DNA of 64,000 bases from Wocania_A sp965224845. Its GTDB lineage: Bacteria; Bacteroidota; Bacteroidia; Flavobacteriales; Flavobacteriaceae. Where the stretch lies: NCBI GenBank assembly GCA_965224845.1, contig CBDDAJ010000037.1:1-64000 (forward strand), read 5' to 3'. Each line of letters begins with the position of its first letter. Position 1 is the stretch's first letter. Shown here in pieces: positions 37,432-45,713 of this stretch. The position numbers and the translations under genes were made by a program. Under the pieces are notes generated by a model, which saw only the letters and a program-made list of their open reading frames with translations, did no database searches and had not been told where the DNA came from.

Positions 37432-38535
37432 TCAGCTTAATTCCTTTTTAACTTTTTGTAATGCCGAGGCTATTATTTGATGCATATCGTAGTATTTATA
37501 TTCGGCTAATCTGCCACCAAAAATAATATTTAACTCCTGCTTCGACAATGCTTTGTATTGTTGGTATTTATTTTGATTTGCTTCATTATTAATGGGGTAA
37601 TAAGCTTCTTTGTCTTTAGTCCATCGTTCTGGAAATTCTTTTGTAATAACAGTATGTTTTTGTTTGCCAAATTCAAAGTGTTTATGCTCAATAATTCGAG
37701 TATATGGTATACCTCCATCATTGTAATTTACCACAGCATTACCTTGATGGTTTTCCTTTTCTAATCGCGTATTTTCAAAACGCAATGAGCGATATTCCAA
37801 ATTTCCATATTTGTAATTATAGAATTCATCAATTTTTCCTGTATACACTATTTTTGAGGCTAAAGCGGTTAATTCTTCTTTGTTTTCAAAGAAATCAATA
37901 TTTGTTTTTGTTTCTACACCGTCTAGTAAACCAGCAATTATTTTATTATAACCTCCAATAGGAATCCCTTGATATTTATCGTTAAAATAATTATTGTTGT
38001 ACGTATATCGAACTGGTAATCGCTTAATTATAAAAGCAGGAAGTTCTGTTGCTTTTTTACCCCATTGCTTTTCGGTGTATTCTTTTATTAAGGTTTGATA
38101 AACATCTTTACCAATCAAAGACAAGGCTTGCTCTTCTAAATTTTTAGGATTATTGTAACCATATTCTTTTATCTGATCTTCTATAATGGTTTTAGCTTCA
38201 TCTGGTGTTTTTGTACCCCATAGTTGATAAAATGTATTCATATTAAAAGGCAAATTGTATAGTTTTCCTTTTGAAATTGAAACTGGAGAATTTATATAAT
38301 TATTGAATTCTGCAAACTGATTAACATAATCCCAAATCTGTTTATCGTTAGTATGAAATATATGTGCGCCGTATTTATGTACATTTATACCATCTACATT
38401 TTCGCAATATACATTACCACCTACATGATTTCTTTTATCTATAACCAAACAGGTTTTACCAGCTTTTGTAGCTTCATGAGCAAATACACACCCAAATAAT
38501 CCTGCTCCAACAATTAAATAATCATACTTTTGCAT
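37432..38535 (-). CDS. glf: UDP-galactopyranose mutase
   Basis: 367 residues, the normal length. The flavoenzyme isomerises UDP-galactopyranose to UDP-galactofuranose. The N-terminal FAD site is DYLIVGAGLFGCVFAHEATK followed by VIDKRNHVGGNVY; NVHKYGAHIFHTND, EKQWGKKATELPAFIIKRLP and RYTYNNNYFNDKYQGIPIGG are the mutase core, and the C-terminal IFGGRLAEYKYYDMHQII is diagnostic. It is directly beside a galactofuranosyltransferase-like gene, so galactofuranose is probably made and used by this cluster. The divergent gap is only 59 bases. Confidence 0.96.
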   Translation of the reverse strand: MQKYDYLIVGAGLFGCVFAHEATKAGKTCLVIDKRNHVGGNVYCENVDGINVHKYGAHIFHTNDKQIWDYVNQFAEFNNYINSPVSISKGKLYNLPFNMNTFYQLWGTKTPDEAKTIIEDQIKEYGYNNPKNLEEQALSLIGKDVYQTLIKEYTEKQWGKKATELPAFIIKRLPVRYTYNNNYFNDKYQGIPIGGYNKIIAGLLDGVETKTNIDFFENKEELTALASKIVYTGKIDEFYNYKYGNLEYRSLRFENTRLEKENHQGNAVVNYNDGGIPYTRIIEHKHFEFGKQKHTVITKEFPERWTKDKEAYYPINNEANQNKYQQYKALSKQELNIIFGGRLAEYKYYDMHQIIASALQKVKKELS

Positions 38536-38594
38536 ACATTTATATTTTTAACAAAACTAGAATATTAATTTCCTTAAAAAAACTTTTTAACCTA

Positions 38595-39635
38595 ATGTAT
38601 TACATTTCCAGAAATTACAAGTCCTTATTCAATGCTGCAGGAAAAGCAAAGACTGATTGTGAAATTTCCCTGCAACATGCGGGTTTTAAAAATTTAGGGT
38701 TTAAGCAATCATCAATACCTAGTTCTGCTGTTGGTACGGTAAAGAATTTTTTCGGAATAACCTTGGCATTGTTAAGACTGCCATTTAATTCGGTAATTTG
38801 TACACAATACCCTAATAATAAGTTTAGGCAGTTAATTTTGTTTTTTGTAAAGCTTAAGAAATGCAAAATGATAACCATTGTACACGATGTAAGATGTTTA
38901 AAAGGAAGGGTAAAAGATGTAAAAAAGGAATTATCTAAAATTATATGTTCAGATGTTATTATTGTGCACAATGAATCTATGAAGCAATGGTTCTTAGATC
39001 AGGGAACTACAATACCTATAGTAGTCTTAGGCATATTCGACTATGTGGCCAGTAACAAACCTGTTCAGAATAAAGGAGTTATTAAAAAAGAAACCTATAA
39101 CATAGCCTATGCTGGTGGCTTTGGGGATGGTAAAAACGCTTATATTTTTGATTTTGATGTTTTGGATAATGCTAAGTATAATTTAAAATTATATGGTATT
39201 GGTTTTGATGCCACGAAACGTAAGGTTAAAGAAGAAGCATCGGTGATTCATTACCAGGGCGCTTTTCCGTCCGATCAGATAGCATATAAAATTGAAGCAG
39301 ACTTTGGCTTGGTTTGGGATGGCATTTCAACAGAAGCCTGTAGTGGCGATTTAGGGGAGTATTTAAAATTTAATAATCCGCATAAAACCTCATTGTACCT
39401 GTTATGCGGGCTTCCGGTAATCGTTTGGGATCAAGCAGCTATTGCCAGTTTTATTGTTGAAAATAATGTCGGTATTGCTGTTTCAAATTTAAAAGATTTG
39501 AATTCTATTTTAGAAAACTTATCCGATGCTAATTATCAAACCATGAAAAGTAATGTGTTAAAAGTTCAGGAAAAAGTGATGAAAGGGCAATTTGTTGAAA
39601 TAGCCGTAAAAAAAGCTTTAGGAGTTTTAAAATAA
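38595..39635 (+). CDS. galactofuranosyltransferase-like glycosyltransferase
   Basis: 346 residues resembling beta-1,6-galactofuranosyltransferases of the WbbI type. N-terminal YYISRNYKSLFNAAGKAKTD is followed by VICTQYPNNKFRQLILFF, MITIVHDVRCLKG, and the C-terminal donor site LVWDGISTEACSGDLGEYLK with NNPHKTSLYLLCGLPVIVW. Its place next to glf, and its divergent orientation from it, support a UDP-galactofuranose donor. Acceptor and linkage cannot be read from sequence. Confidence 0.85.
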   Translation: MYYISRNYKSLFNAAGKAKTDCEISLQHAGFKNLGFKQSSIPSSAVGTVKNFFGITLALLRLPFNSVICTQYPNNKFRQLILFFVKLKKCKMITIVHDVRCLKGRVKDVKKELSKIICSDVIIVHNESMKQWFLDQGTTIPIVVLGIFDYVASNKPVQNKGVIKKETYNIAYAGGFGDGKNAYIFDFDVLDNAKYNLKLYGIGFDATKRKVKEEASVIHYQGAFPSDQIAYKIEADFGLVWDGISTEACSGDLGEYLKFNNPHKTSLYLLCGLPVIVWDQAAIASFIVENNVGIAVSNLKDLNSILENLSDANYQTMKSNVLKVQEKVMKGQFVEIAVKKALGVLK

Positions 39636-40682
39636 TTACTTATTTAAAAAATCTTTAAGCTTGCCTATAAATAAATTAGGCTTAAACTCATTATATAATT
39701 CTGAAGCTTCTTTTTTATATTCTTTTTCAGGTTTGGTGTATAATTCGGGATGATAATCTTTTAAATGCACACTAATATTGTTCTTGTCTTCAAAAAGACT
39801 CCAGGAGGCTTTATCAATCCACGGCGAGTAAATAGCAAAGGTTCTAATATTTAAAGCCTTTGCCATATTTATAGCGCCACCTTCGTTTCCTATTACAGCG
39901 TCACAATGATATGCTATGGCTAAAAATGCTCTAAGGCTTTTACCAAAGACATTAAATAAGATATGTTTTTTAGTATGCGCATTACATAGGTTAAATATTG
40001 CTTTAGCTTCAGTTTCCTGTTTTGGGATGTAATTAAAAAGGATTTGTCCTTTAGTTTCTTTTACTGCGGCATCAATAACTTTAGCCATATAAGAAAATGG
40101 GTAGGTTTTATTCCCGCCACTTCCTAAAACACTTATCATAAGCAGTGGTTTGTTTAAATCTACCTTTTCGTTTTCTAAAAACTGCTTGATGTCGGTAATT
40201 TCAGTTTTAGTTAAATAAATCTTTGGCTTAATAGATTGTATTTCTATATCCAGAGGTTTTAATAATTGGAGTCTGTTTGTAATAGCCAAACCAACTTTAT
40301 TATTTGTGCTTTTTTTACGTTTAATATTGTGAGTGTAAAAAAGGGTACTATAATATTTATGATAAGAAATTTTAGTCTTTGCTCCAGAAAATAAACTCAT
40401 CAGGTTGCTGGATAGTTTTGAATAAACATCAATAACAATATCGTAATTACTTTTTTTAACAGATTTAGCAAGTTTTAAAAGCACACGTTTACTGGATTCT
40501 GCTTCTTTAGTAAAAAAAACAAAATTATCTATAAAAGGATTGTTTTCTACAACAGGATATGTATGCTTGTTAATTAGATAGTCTAATTGCGCATTGGGGT
40601 ATTTTTGTCGAAGTGCTTCAAACAAAATACTGCTTGTAAGGACATCGCCAATCATTTTTTGTTGTATAACTAAAATTTTCAT
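39636..40682 (-). CDS. glycosyltransferase family 9 (heptosyltransferase-like)
   Basis: 348 residues with a GT-B fold of the ADP-heptose:LPS heptosyltransferase type. The N-terminus KILVIQQKMIGDVLTSSILF has the usual GD-L motif, PLLMISVLGSGGNKTYPFSY begins the C-lobe, and DAVIGNEGGAINMAKALNIR is the conserved donor-binding segment. It probably extends the LPS inner core. The stop is adjacent to the end of the convergent galactofuranosyltransferase gene with no gap. Confidence 0.9.
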   Translation of the reverse strand: MKILVIQQKMIGDVLTSSILFEALRQKYPNAQLDYLINKHTYPVVENNPFIDNFVFFTKEAESSKRVLLKLAKSVKKSNYDIVIDVYSKLSSNLMSLFSGAKTKISYHKYYSTLFYTHNIKRKKSTNNKVGLAITNRLQLLKPLDIEIQSIKPKIYLTKTEITDIKQFLENEKVDLNKPLLMISVLGSGGNKTYPFSYMAKVIDAAVKETKGQILFNYIPKQETEAKAIFNLCNAHTKKHILFNVFGKSLRAFLAIAYHCDAVIGNEGGAINMAKALNIRTFAIYSPWIDKASWSLFEDKNNISVHLKDYHPELYTKPEKEYKKEASELYNEFKPNLFIGKLKDFLNK

Positions 40683-40705
40683 TCCAAAGTCAAATTACAA
40701 ATAAA

Positions 40706-40747
40706 AAATTCCAAAGCCCAATTTATATGCATTGGAATTTGGAATTT
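40706..40747 (-). terminator. Rho-independent terminator of dapD
   Basis: A two-part stem: AAATTCCAAA pairs with TTTGGAATTT, and an inner CCAAT pairs with ATTGG. On the minus strand the hairpin is followed by a U-run (the A-run at 40703-40708). It lies between the dapD stop and the start of the heptosyltransferase-like gene. Confidence 0.65.
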
Positions 40748-40768
40748 CACTTTTTTAATCTTTAAAAT

Positions 40769-41584
40769 TTAAACTGCTACATCATGTTCACGAAGCGCAT
40801 CGTTAAGCGATGTTTTTTTATTGGTACTTTCTTTACGTTTACCAATGATTAATGCACACGGAACATTATAACTTCCGGCAGCAAATGCTTTTGCATAGCT
40901 ACCAGGAATAACAACCGACCTTGCAGGAACAATACCTCTGTACTCTACTGGTTCTTCACCGGTAACATCAATAATCTTTGTACTCATAGTTAAAACCACA
41001 CCAGCGCCCAAAACGGCTTCAGTTTCTACTTTTACTCCTTCAACAACAATACAGCGACTGCCTATAAAAGCGTTATCTTCTATAATTACTGGAGCCGCTT
41101 GTAAAGGCTCTAAAACACCACCAATACCAACACCTCCAGATAAATGTACATTTTTACCTATTTGTGCGCAACTACCAACAGTAGCCCAAGTATCAACCAT
41201 AGTACCTTCATCAACATAGGCTCCTATATTTACATAACTGGGCATTAAAATAGTTCCAGAAGATATATAAGCACCATGCCTTGCAACTGCATTAGGAACA
41301 ACTCTAATACCCCTTTCTGAAAAGTTTCTTTTTAAAGGGATCTTATCATGATATTCAAAAATACCAGCTTCTAAGGTTTCCATTTTTTGAATGGGAAAGT
41401 ATAGCACAACCGCTTTTTTTACCCATTCGTTAACCTGCCAACCGTTTGATATAGGCTCGGCAACTCGTAATTCACCTTTGTCTAATAAATCTATAACGGT
41501 TCTAATTGCAGAAGTAGTTGTTTCTTCTTTTAAAAGAGTTCTATCATTCCAGGCATTTTCAATGGTTTGTTGTAATTCTGTCAT
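40769..41584 (-). CDS. dapD: 2,3,4,5-tetrahydropyridine-2,6-dicarboxylate N-succinyltransferase
   Basis: 271 residues, full length. It succinylates tetrahydrodipicolinate in the diaminopimelate/lysine pathway. The N-terminal helical domain ends with NGWQVNEWVKKAVVLYFPIQ, and the hexapeptide-repeat left-handed beta-helix follows (MPSYVNIGAYVDEGTMVDTW, AQIGKNVHLSGGVGIGGVLE, IGSRCIVVEGVKVETEAVLG). A TATATTTG -7 element lies just upstream (41610-41603 on the minus strand) and a hairpin terminator follows, so it is a single-gene unit. Confidence 0.97.
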   Translation of the reverse strand: MTELQQTIENAWNDRTLLKEETTTSAIRTVIDLLDKGELRVAEPISNGWQVNEWVKKAVVLYFPIQKMETLEAGIFEYHDKIPLKRNFSERGIRVVPNAVARHGAYISSGTILMPSYVNIGAYVDEGTMVDTWATVGSCAQIGKNVHLSGGVGIGGVLEPLQAAPVIIEDNAFIGSRCIVVEGVKVETEAVLGAGVVLTMSTKIIDVTGEEPVEYRGIVPARSVVIPGSYAKAFAAGSYNVPCALIIGKRKESTNKKTSLNDALREHDVAV

Positions 41585-41912
41585 TGGTATTTATATTTTG
41601 CACAAATATAATGTCTATCATTTAAAAAAATGACAGAATCACCCATTATATGGATTAAATATTTGATAAAAATTTGGCCCTTTTCAAGCGAATTTTTTAA
41701 TAGAATAATTGCGATTTTCACTTTTAAGGAATTGAATAAATCGATGAAATGAATTTTTGAGGTATTTCGTCGATTAAAACAAGCTGTTAAACTATTCGTC
41801 GATAGAATTCCTACCGTTTTCTAATAATCGAAAATTCAATGTGTTACAACTAATTTATTGGGCTTAGCTTTAATGTGATTCTATATTTGAACCATCAAAC
41901 AACCCGAATCTG
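41585..41912. other. intergenic region with repeated TTCGTCGAT motif
   Basis: 328 bases between divergent genes. It holds the dapD -7 element and two copies of TTCGTCGAT at 41766-41774 and 41795-41803, 29 bases apart, plus a related AATCGATGAA at about 41737. The copies precede the small secreted-protein gene at 41913 and may be regulator binding sites. A single copy occurs also at 1400. No gene was recognised. Confidence 0.4.
41603..41610 (-). promoter_or_regulatory. dapD -7 promoter element
   Basis: TATATTTG read on the minus strand, a perfect match to the Bacteroidota -7 consensus TAnnTTTG, 19 bases upstream of the dapD ATG. The sequence after it (TGCAAAATA) gives a short leader. Confidence 0.55.
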
Positions 41913-42221
41913 ATGAAAACAAATTTTTACATATTATTAATTTTATTACTTTCTTTTTCTTTTGCAAGTGCACAAGAAAATGTAGTAAAAGCTGAAGCTG
42001 AAAATACTATTTCTGTTTCTAACGATAATGGCAATGTAATTGTTGATAAAGATAGTACAGATACCACTACTAATATAAAAGGGGTTGAAGCTGATACTGT
42101 TGAGGTAAAAGAAAATGTTGCACGTACTAACAGTGATATCAGAATTTATTTAAACCGAGTAAGAAAGGTTGAAAATATTAAATGGTTATTTCCTAAAATA
42201 AATAAAGCTAAAGTAGCTTAA
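41913..42221 (+). CDS. small secreted protein of unknown function
   Basis: 102 residues. A signal peptide (FYILLILLLSFSFASAQ) is followed by an acidic, Thr/Asn-rich low-complexity stretch and a basic C-terminal end (IRIYLNRVRKVENIKWLFPK). No family was recognised. It is upstream of ruvX but separated from it by a terminator, so it is transcribed alone. Two TTCGTCGAT motifs precede it. The good signal peptide and conventional ATG support a real gene. Confidence 0.7.
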   Translation: MKTNFYILLILLLSFSFASAQENVVKAEAENTISVSNDNGNVIVDKDSTDTTTNIKGVEADTVEVKENVARTNSDIRIYLNRVRKVENIKWLFPKINKAKVA

Positions 42222-42265
42222 AAAAAAGTTCAAATATTAATAATTAAGGTTAAATTATTTAAGAT

Positions 42266-42293
42266 GGCTGTCTGCAAAGACAGCCTTTTTTAT
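42266..42293 (+). terminator. Rho-independent terminator
   Basis: The stem GGCTGTCT / AGACAGCC with a GCAA tetraloop is followed by a T-run. It ends the small secreted-protein transcript 44 bases after its stop. Confidence 0.9.
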
Positions 42294-42303
42294 TTTAATA
42301 CAC

Positions 42304-42311
42304 TATTTTTG
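42304..42311 (+). promoter_or_regulatory. ruvX -7 promoter element
   Basis: TATTTTTG, a full match to TAnnTTTG, 14 bases before the ruvX ATG. The same element followed by CACAAA occurs upstream of def. Confidence 0.5.
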
Positions 42312-42325
42312 CACAAAACAATTTA

Positions 42326-42736
42326 ATGGGGCGTCTTTTAGCAATAGATTATGGAATGAAACGAACAGGAATAGCTGTAACAGATGAGTTACAAATTATT
42401 GCTTCTGGGCTTACTACTGTTAATACAAAAGCACTTATGTCTTTTTTAAAAGATTATATAAGTAAGGAAAAGGTGGAGCTTTTTTTAGTTGGAGCACCTA
42501 AACAAATGGATAATACGGTATCAGAAAGTGAAATATTGATTAAACCTTTTTTAATTAAGCTCAGTGATCAATTCCCTGAGATACCTATAATAAGGGTTGA
42601 TGAGCGTTTTACTTCAAAAATAGCTTTTCAAACCATGATAGATAGTGGTTTAAAAAAGCAGCAACGTAAAAATAAAGCTCTGATCGACGAAATTAGTGCA
42701 ACGCTCATACTTCAAAGTTATTTGTATTCTAAATAG
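42326..42736 (+). CDS. ruvX: putative Holliday junction resolvase / pre-16S rRNA nuclease
   Basis: 136 residues of the YqgF/RuvX family with an RNase-H-like fold. The first strand and acidic residue are in GRLLAIDYGMKRTGIAVTDE, the second acidic site in LFLVGAPKQMDN, and the conserved IIRVDERFTSKIA follows, with a final Asp in ALIDEISATLIL. In E. coli YqgF processes the 5' end of pre-16S rRNA. It is followed by def; each gene has its own TAnnTTTG element. Confidence 0.94.
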   Translation: MGRLLAIDYGMKRTGIAVTDELQIIASGLTTVNTKALMSFLKDYISKEKVELFLVGAPKQMDNTVSESEILIKPFLIKLSDQFPEIPIIRVDERFTSKIAFQTMIDSGLKKQQRKNKALIDEISATLILQSYLYSK

Positions 42737-42773
42737 TTTTTATAAAACACGTATTTTTAAGTATTAAGTATTG

Positions 42774-42781
42774 TATTTTTG
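42774..42781 (+). promoter_or_regulatory. def -7 promoter element
   Basis: TATTTTTG, a match to TAnnTTTG, 23 bases before the def ATG. Confidence 0.5.
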
Positions 42782-42804
42782 CACAAATTAATAATGTAAC
42801 CATA

Positions 42805-43395
42805 ATGATTTTACCAATTGTAGCCTATGGAGATCCTGTTTTAAAAAAAGTAGGAAAAGATATAACTAAAGAATATCCAAACTTAAACGGTCTTTTAGAG
42901 AATATGTTTGAAACGATGTATAATGCTTTTGGTGTTGGTTTAGCTGCTCCACAAATTGGATTACCAATTCGTTTGTTTTTAGTAGATACAAGCCCGTTTG
43001 CTGAAGATGAAGCACTTTCTAATGAAGAGCAGACTGCTTTAAAAGGCTTTAAGCGAGTTTTTATTAATGCCAGAATAGTTAAAGAAGAAGGTGATGAATG
43101 GGCGTTTAATGAAGGCTGTTTAAGTATACCAGACGTAAGAGAAGATGTGTTTAGACAACCAAGAATAACAGTTGAATATGTAGATGAAAACTTTAAAAAG
43201 CACACTGAGGTTTTTGAAGGGCTCATAGCAAGAGTGATTCAGCACGAGTATGATCATATAGAAGGGATATTATTCACCGATAAATTATCGAGCTTAAAAA
43301 AGCGTTTGATAAAAGGAAAGCTGAATAATATTTCAAAAGGAAAAATTAATGTTGATTATAGAATGCGTTTTCCAGATCAAAAAAAGAAACGATAA
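42805..43395 (+). CDS. def: peptide deformylase
   Basis: 196 residues. It removes the formyl group from N-terminal Met of nascent proteins. All three motifs are intact: GVGLAAPQIGL (motif 1), EGCLSIP with the metal-binding Cys (motif 2) and QHEYDHIEG, the HExxH metal site (motif 3). Length is normal for the Bacteroidota type. The gene is 58 bases upstream of the DUF5606 gene and probably transcribed with it; the terminator lies after that gene. Confidence 0.97.
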   Translation: MILPIVAYGDPVLKKVGKDITKEYPNLNGLLENMFETMYNAFGVGLAAPQIGLPIRLFLVDTSPFAEDEALSNEEQTALKGFKRVFINARIVKEEGDEWAFNEGCLSIPDVREDVFRQPRITVEYVDENFKKHTEVFEGLIARVIQHEYDHIEGILFTDKLSSLKKRLIKGKLNNISKGKINVDYRMRFPDQKKKR

Positions 43396-43453
43396 TTGTT
43401 GCACTATATAATTAAACAATTGATATTTGCCACTTTCAAAAAAAAAATAATTT

Positions 43454-43882
43454 ATGGGATTAGATAAAGTATTAGCCATTTCAGGGAAGCCAGGATTATA
43501 TAAACTAGTAGCTCAAACCAGAGGAGGATTTGTAGCAGAATCGTTAATTGATAACAAGCGTATATCTGTTAGCGTGCAACAAAATGTTAGTGTGTTAAGC
43601 GAAATAGCTATTTATACGTTAGCAGAAGAAATCCCTTTAAAAGAGGTGTTTTTTAAGATTAAAGAAAAAGAAAATGGTAAGCAAACTAGTGTTAAACCAA
43701 AAGATAGTAAAGACAAATTAGAAGCATATTTCTTTGATATTCTACCAGATTATGATGAGGATAGAGTATATGTTAGTGATATTAAAAAGGTTTTAAAATG
43801 GTATAATTTATTGCATAAGCATAATATGTTAGATGCTTTAGACGTTAAAAATGTAGAGGCAGGGATTGATGAAGAAGAATAA
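43454..43882 (+). CDS. DUF5606 family protein
   Basis: 142 residues. The start GLDKVLAISGKPGLYKLVAQ and the C-terminal part YDEDRVYVSDIKKVLKWYNL match DUF5606, a family typical of Bacteroidota and commonly next to def, as here. A Lys-rich linker separates the two parts. Its function is not known. A strong terminator follows the stop codon. Confidence 0.85.
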   Translation: MGLDKVLAISGKPGLYKLVAQTRGGFVAESLIDNKRISVSVQQNVSVLSEIAIYTLAEEIPLKEVFFKIKEKENGKQTSVKPKDSKDKLEAYFFDILPDYDEDRVYVSDIKKVLKWYNLLHKHNMLDALDVKNVEAGIDEEE

Positions 43883-43903
43883 TTATAACGCACTGCTGAA
43901 GTA

Positions 43904-43937
43904 CAAAAAAAGCCTCTATTTATAGAGGCTTTTTTTG
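43904..43937 (+). terminator. Rho-independent terminator of def-DUF5606 operon
   Basis: The stem AAGCCTCTA / TAGAGGCTT with a TTTA loop is flanked by an A-run and a T-run. Confidence 0.9.
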
Positions 43938-43992
43938 TAAGGAGTTAAGTTTTATACCGACCTTAGAATCACTAACAAAAACAAATAATAAA

Positions 43993-44664
43993 ATGAAATC
44001 ACTTTGGTTTTTTGACGACGTCAATCTTTTCAAAGTATTATGTCCCCACAAATTTAAAGCCTATAAAGCAGATCATGATTTTGATGCATACAAGAAAAAG
44101 GACTATATATACTTTGAAGAAGATTCAGCAAATAAGGTATATCTTATAGAAAAAGGAAAAGTAAAGATTGGGTATTATAGTGAAGAAGGGGATGAAGTTG
44201 TTAAAGCTATTTTGACCCGGGGAGAATTGTTTGGCGAAACCGCAATTTTAGGCGAATCGAAAAGAGAAGAATTTGCTCAATCTATTGATAATACTACTAG
44301 TATATGTCCAATAAGCGTTGACACAATGCACGATTTAATGAGGAATAATCAAACTTTTAGTTTCAAAATCTATAAAGTTATTGGTTTTAAATTAAAGAAA
44401 TTAGAACGCCGGCTTCAGTTATTATTATTTAAAGATGCAAAAACACGCCTTGTCGAATTTTTAGACGAATTATGTGATGATTACGGCTATGATTGCCCTA
44501 AAACGGGTGACCATGTTATAAAGCACCCCTATACACAAAAGGATATAGCTTCTTTAATAGGTACGTCTCGGCCAACTTTAAATATTCTTTTAAATGAATT
44601 AAAAGAAGAAAAGGTTATAGAGTTTAGTAGAAAAGAAATAAGAATTCATAAAAAAATTGCTTAA
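43993..44664 (+). CDS. Crp/Fnr family transcriptional regulator
   Basis: 223 residues. The N-terminal cyclic-nucleotide-binding-like beta-barrel is seen in SANKVYLIEKGKVKIGYYSE and LTRGELFGETAILGE; the Arg that contacts cAMP in Crp is not obvious, so the effector is open. The dimerisation helix precedes a winged helix: YTQKDIASLIGTSRPTLNIL is the DNA-binding helix-turn-helix and VIEFSRKEIRIHKK the wing. There is no Cys cluster of the FNR type. The gene is followed by a perfect hairpin and then an RskA-like lipoprotein gene. Confidence 0.9.
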   Translation: MKSLWFFDDVNLFKVLCPHKFKAYKADHDFDAYKKKDYIYFEEDSANKVYLIEKGKVKIGYYSEEGDEVVKAILTRGELFGETAILGESKREEFAQSIDNTTSICPISVDTMHDLMRNNQTFSFKIYKVIGFKLKKLERRLQLLLFKDAKTRLVEFLDELCDDYGYDCPKTGDHVIKHPYTQKDIASLIGTSRPTLNILLNELKEEKVIEFSRKEIRIHKKIA

Positions 44665-44682
44665 TGTTAGGTGGCTAACATT
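44663..44682 (+). terminator. hairpin after the Crp-like regulator gene
   Basis: AATGTTAG-GTGG-CTAACATT, a perfect 8-bp stem with a four-base loop, then TTTAT. It overlaps the region just upstream of the lipoprotein promoter, so it could act as terminator or as an operator palindrome. Confidence 0.5.
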
Positions 44683-44701
44683 TTATAAAATTATCACACT
44701 A

Positions 44702-44709
44702 TACTTTTG
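44702..44709 (+). promoter_or_regulatory. -7 promoter element of the lipoprotein gene
   Basis: TACTTTTG, a match to TAnnTTTG, 28 bases before the ATG at 44738. Confidence 0.5.
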
Positions 44710-44737
44710 AAGTATAAATAATTTTAAAATAATAGTG

Positions 44738-45619
44738 ATGATTAAAAAAATGTTTTTTGCAATATTAGCAATAGGAATTTTTACTACATCTTGTAGTAAT
44801 GATGATGATGGACCAACAACAGCAGGTTTAACTTTAAATTTAACTGGTTTAGAAGAATTAGGTAACGACTATGTTTACGAAGGCTGGATTATTGTTGGAG
44901 GAAAACCTGTATCTACAGGAACTTTTTCTTCAGTTACTTTTCCTCAAATTTTTAATGTAGATGCTACTCAATTGGCTAATGCTACAAAATTTGTGCTTTC
45001 AATAGAACCAAAGGTTGATCCTAATCCAGACCCGGCACCAACAAAAATTTTGGCAGGAGACTTTTCTGGTAGTTCTGCTGCAGTTAGTTCTAATGGTATA
45101 GTTGCAGATTTTAGTGGCGCTTCAGGGAAATATATTTTAGCAACACCTACAGATACAGATGATACAAATGAAGCTAGCGGTGTTTGGTTTTTAGATAACA
45201 CAAATGCACCACCACCTGTTGCAGGATTAACTTTACCATTGCTTCCGGAAGGATGGAAATACGAAGGTTGGGCTGTAATTGGAGGGAAACCAATAACAAC
45301 AGGAACTTTTACTAAGGTTGCTGCAACAGATGATGCCGCTCCATTTAGCGGACCGGAAGCATTACCAAAACCTAATGGGGATGATGGGTTTTTTCCTGGA
45401 GAAGACTTTTTAAAAAATGCACCGGCAGGAACGACATTTCCAACAGACTTAAAAGGGGCCACGATAGTAATTTCTGTTGAGCCGAGCCCAGATAATAGCG
45501 CAGCTCCATTTACTTTAAAACCTTTAGCGCATGTAGTACCTAGCGACGCCAAAAACCATACAGTTATTACTATGGGGGCTGGTCCGGTTGTTTCTTTATC
45601 AGGAACGGTATCTAGATAA
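44738..45619 (+). CDS. lipoprotein with two RskA-like (anti-sigma-K C-terminal-like) domains
   Basis: 293 residues from the ATG at 44738 (a GTG three bases earlier would add one residue). A signal peptide with lipobox-like TTSC (Cys near residue 19) and an acidic SNDDDG, as in surface-exposed flavobacterial lipoproteins, starts the protein. Two copies of one domain follow: YVYEGWIIVGGKPVSTGTFS with KFVLSIEPKVDPNPDPAPTK, and WKYEGWAVIGGKPITTGTFT with IVISVEPSPDNSAAPF. These match the extracytoplasmic part of RskA-type anti-sigma factors, yet no sigma-binding part or membrane helix is present. Role unknown. A Crp-type gene is upstream. Confidence 0.75.
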   Translation: MIKKMFFAILAIGIFTTSCSNDDDGPTTAGLTLNLTGLEELGNDYVYEGWIIVGGKPVSTGTFSSVTFPQIFNVDATQLANATKFVLSIEPKVDPNPDPAPTKILAGDFSGSSAAVSSNGIVADFSGASGKYILATPTDTDDTNEASGVWFLDNTNAPPPVAGLTLPLLPEGWKYEGWAVIGGKPITTGTFTKVAATDDAAPFSGPEALPKPNGDDGFFPGEDFLKNAPAGTTFPTDLKGATIVISVEPSPDNSAAPFTLKPLAHVVPSDAKNHTVITMGAGPVVSLSGTVSR

Positions 45620-45654
45620 AAGTATTTTTTGATACTTAGTTTTTTGTTAGATTT

Positions 45655-45690
45655 GAAGCATAGTTTCGACTTAGAGACTATGCTTTTTTA
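45655..45690 (+). terminator. Rho-independent terminator of the lipoprotein gene
   Basis: The stem AGCATAGT / ACTATGCT with a 12-base loop is followed by six T. It ends 24 bases before the next gene. Confidence 0.75.
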
Positions 45691-45713
45691 GTTTATAAAA
45701 TAAGAGTGAATAG

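Noticed and set aside
44968..45552. 194-codon minus-strand frame
   Set aside because: It is antisense to the lipoprotein gene, which has a signal peptide, lipobox and two recognisable domain copies.
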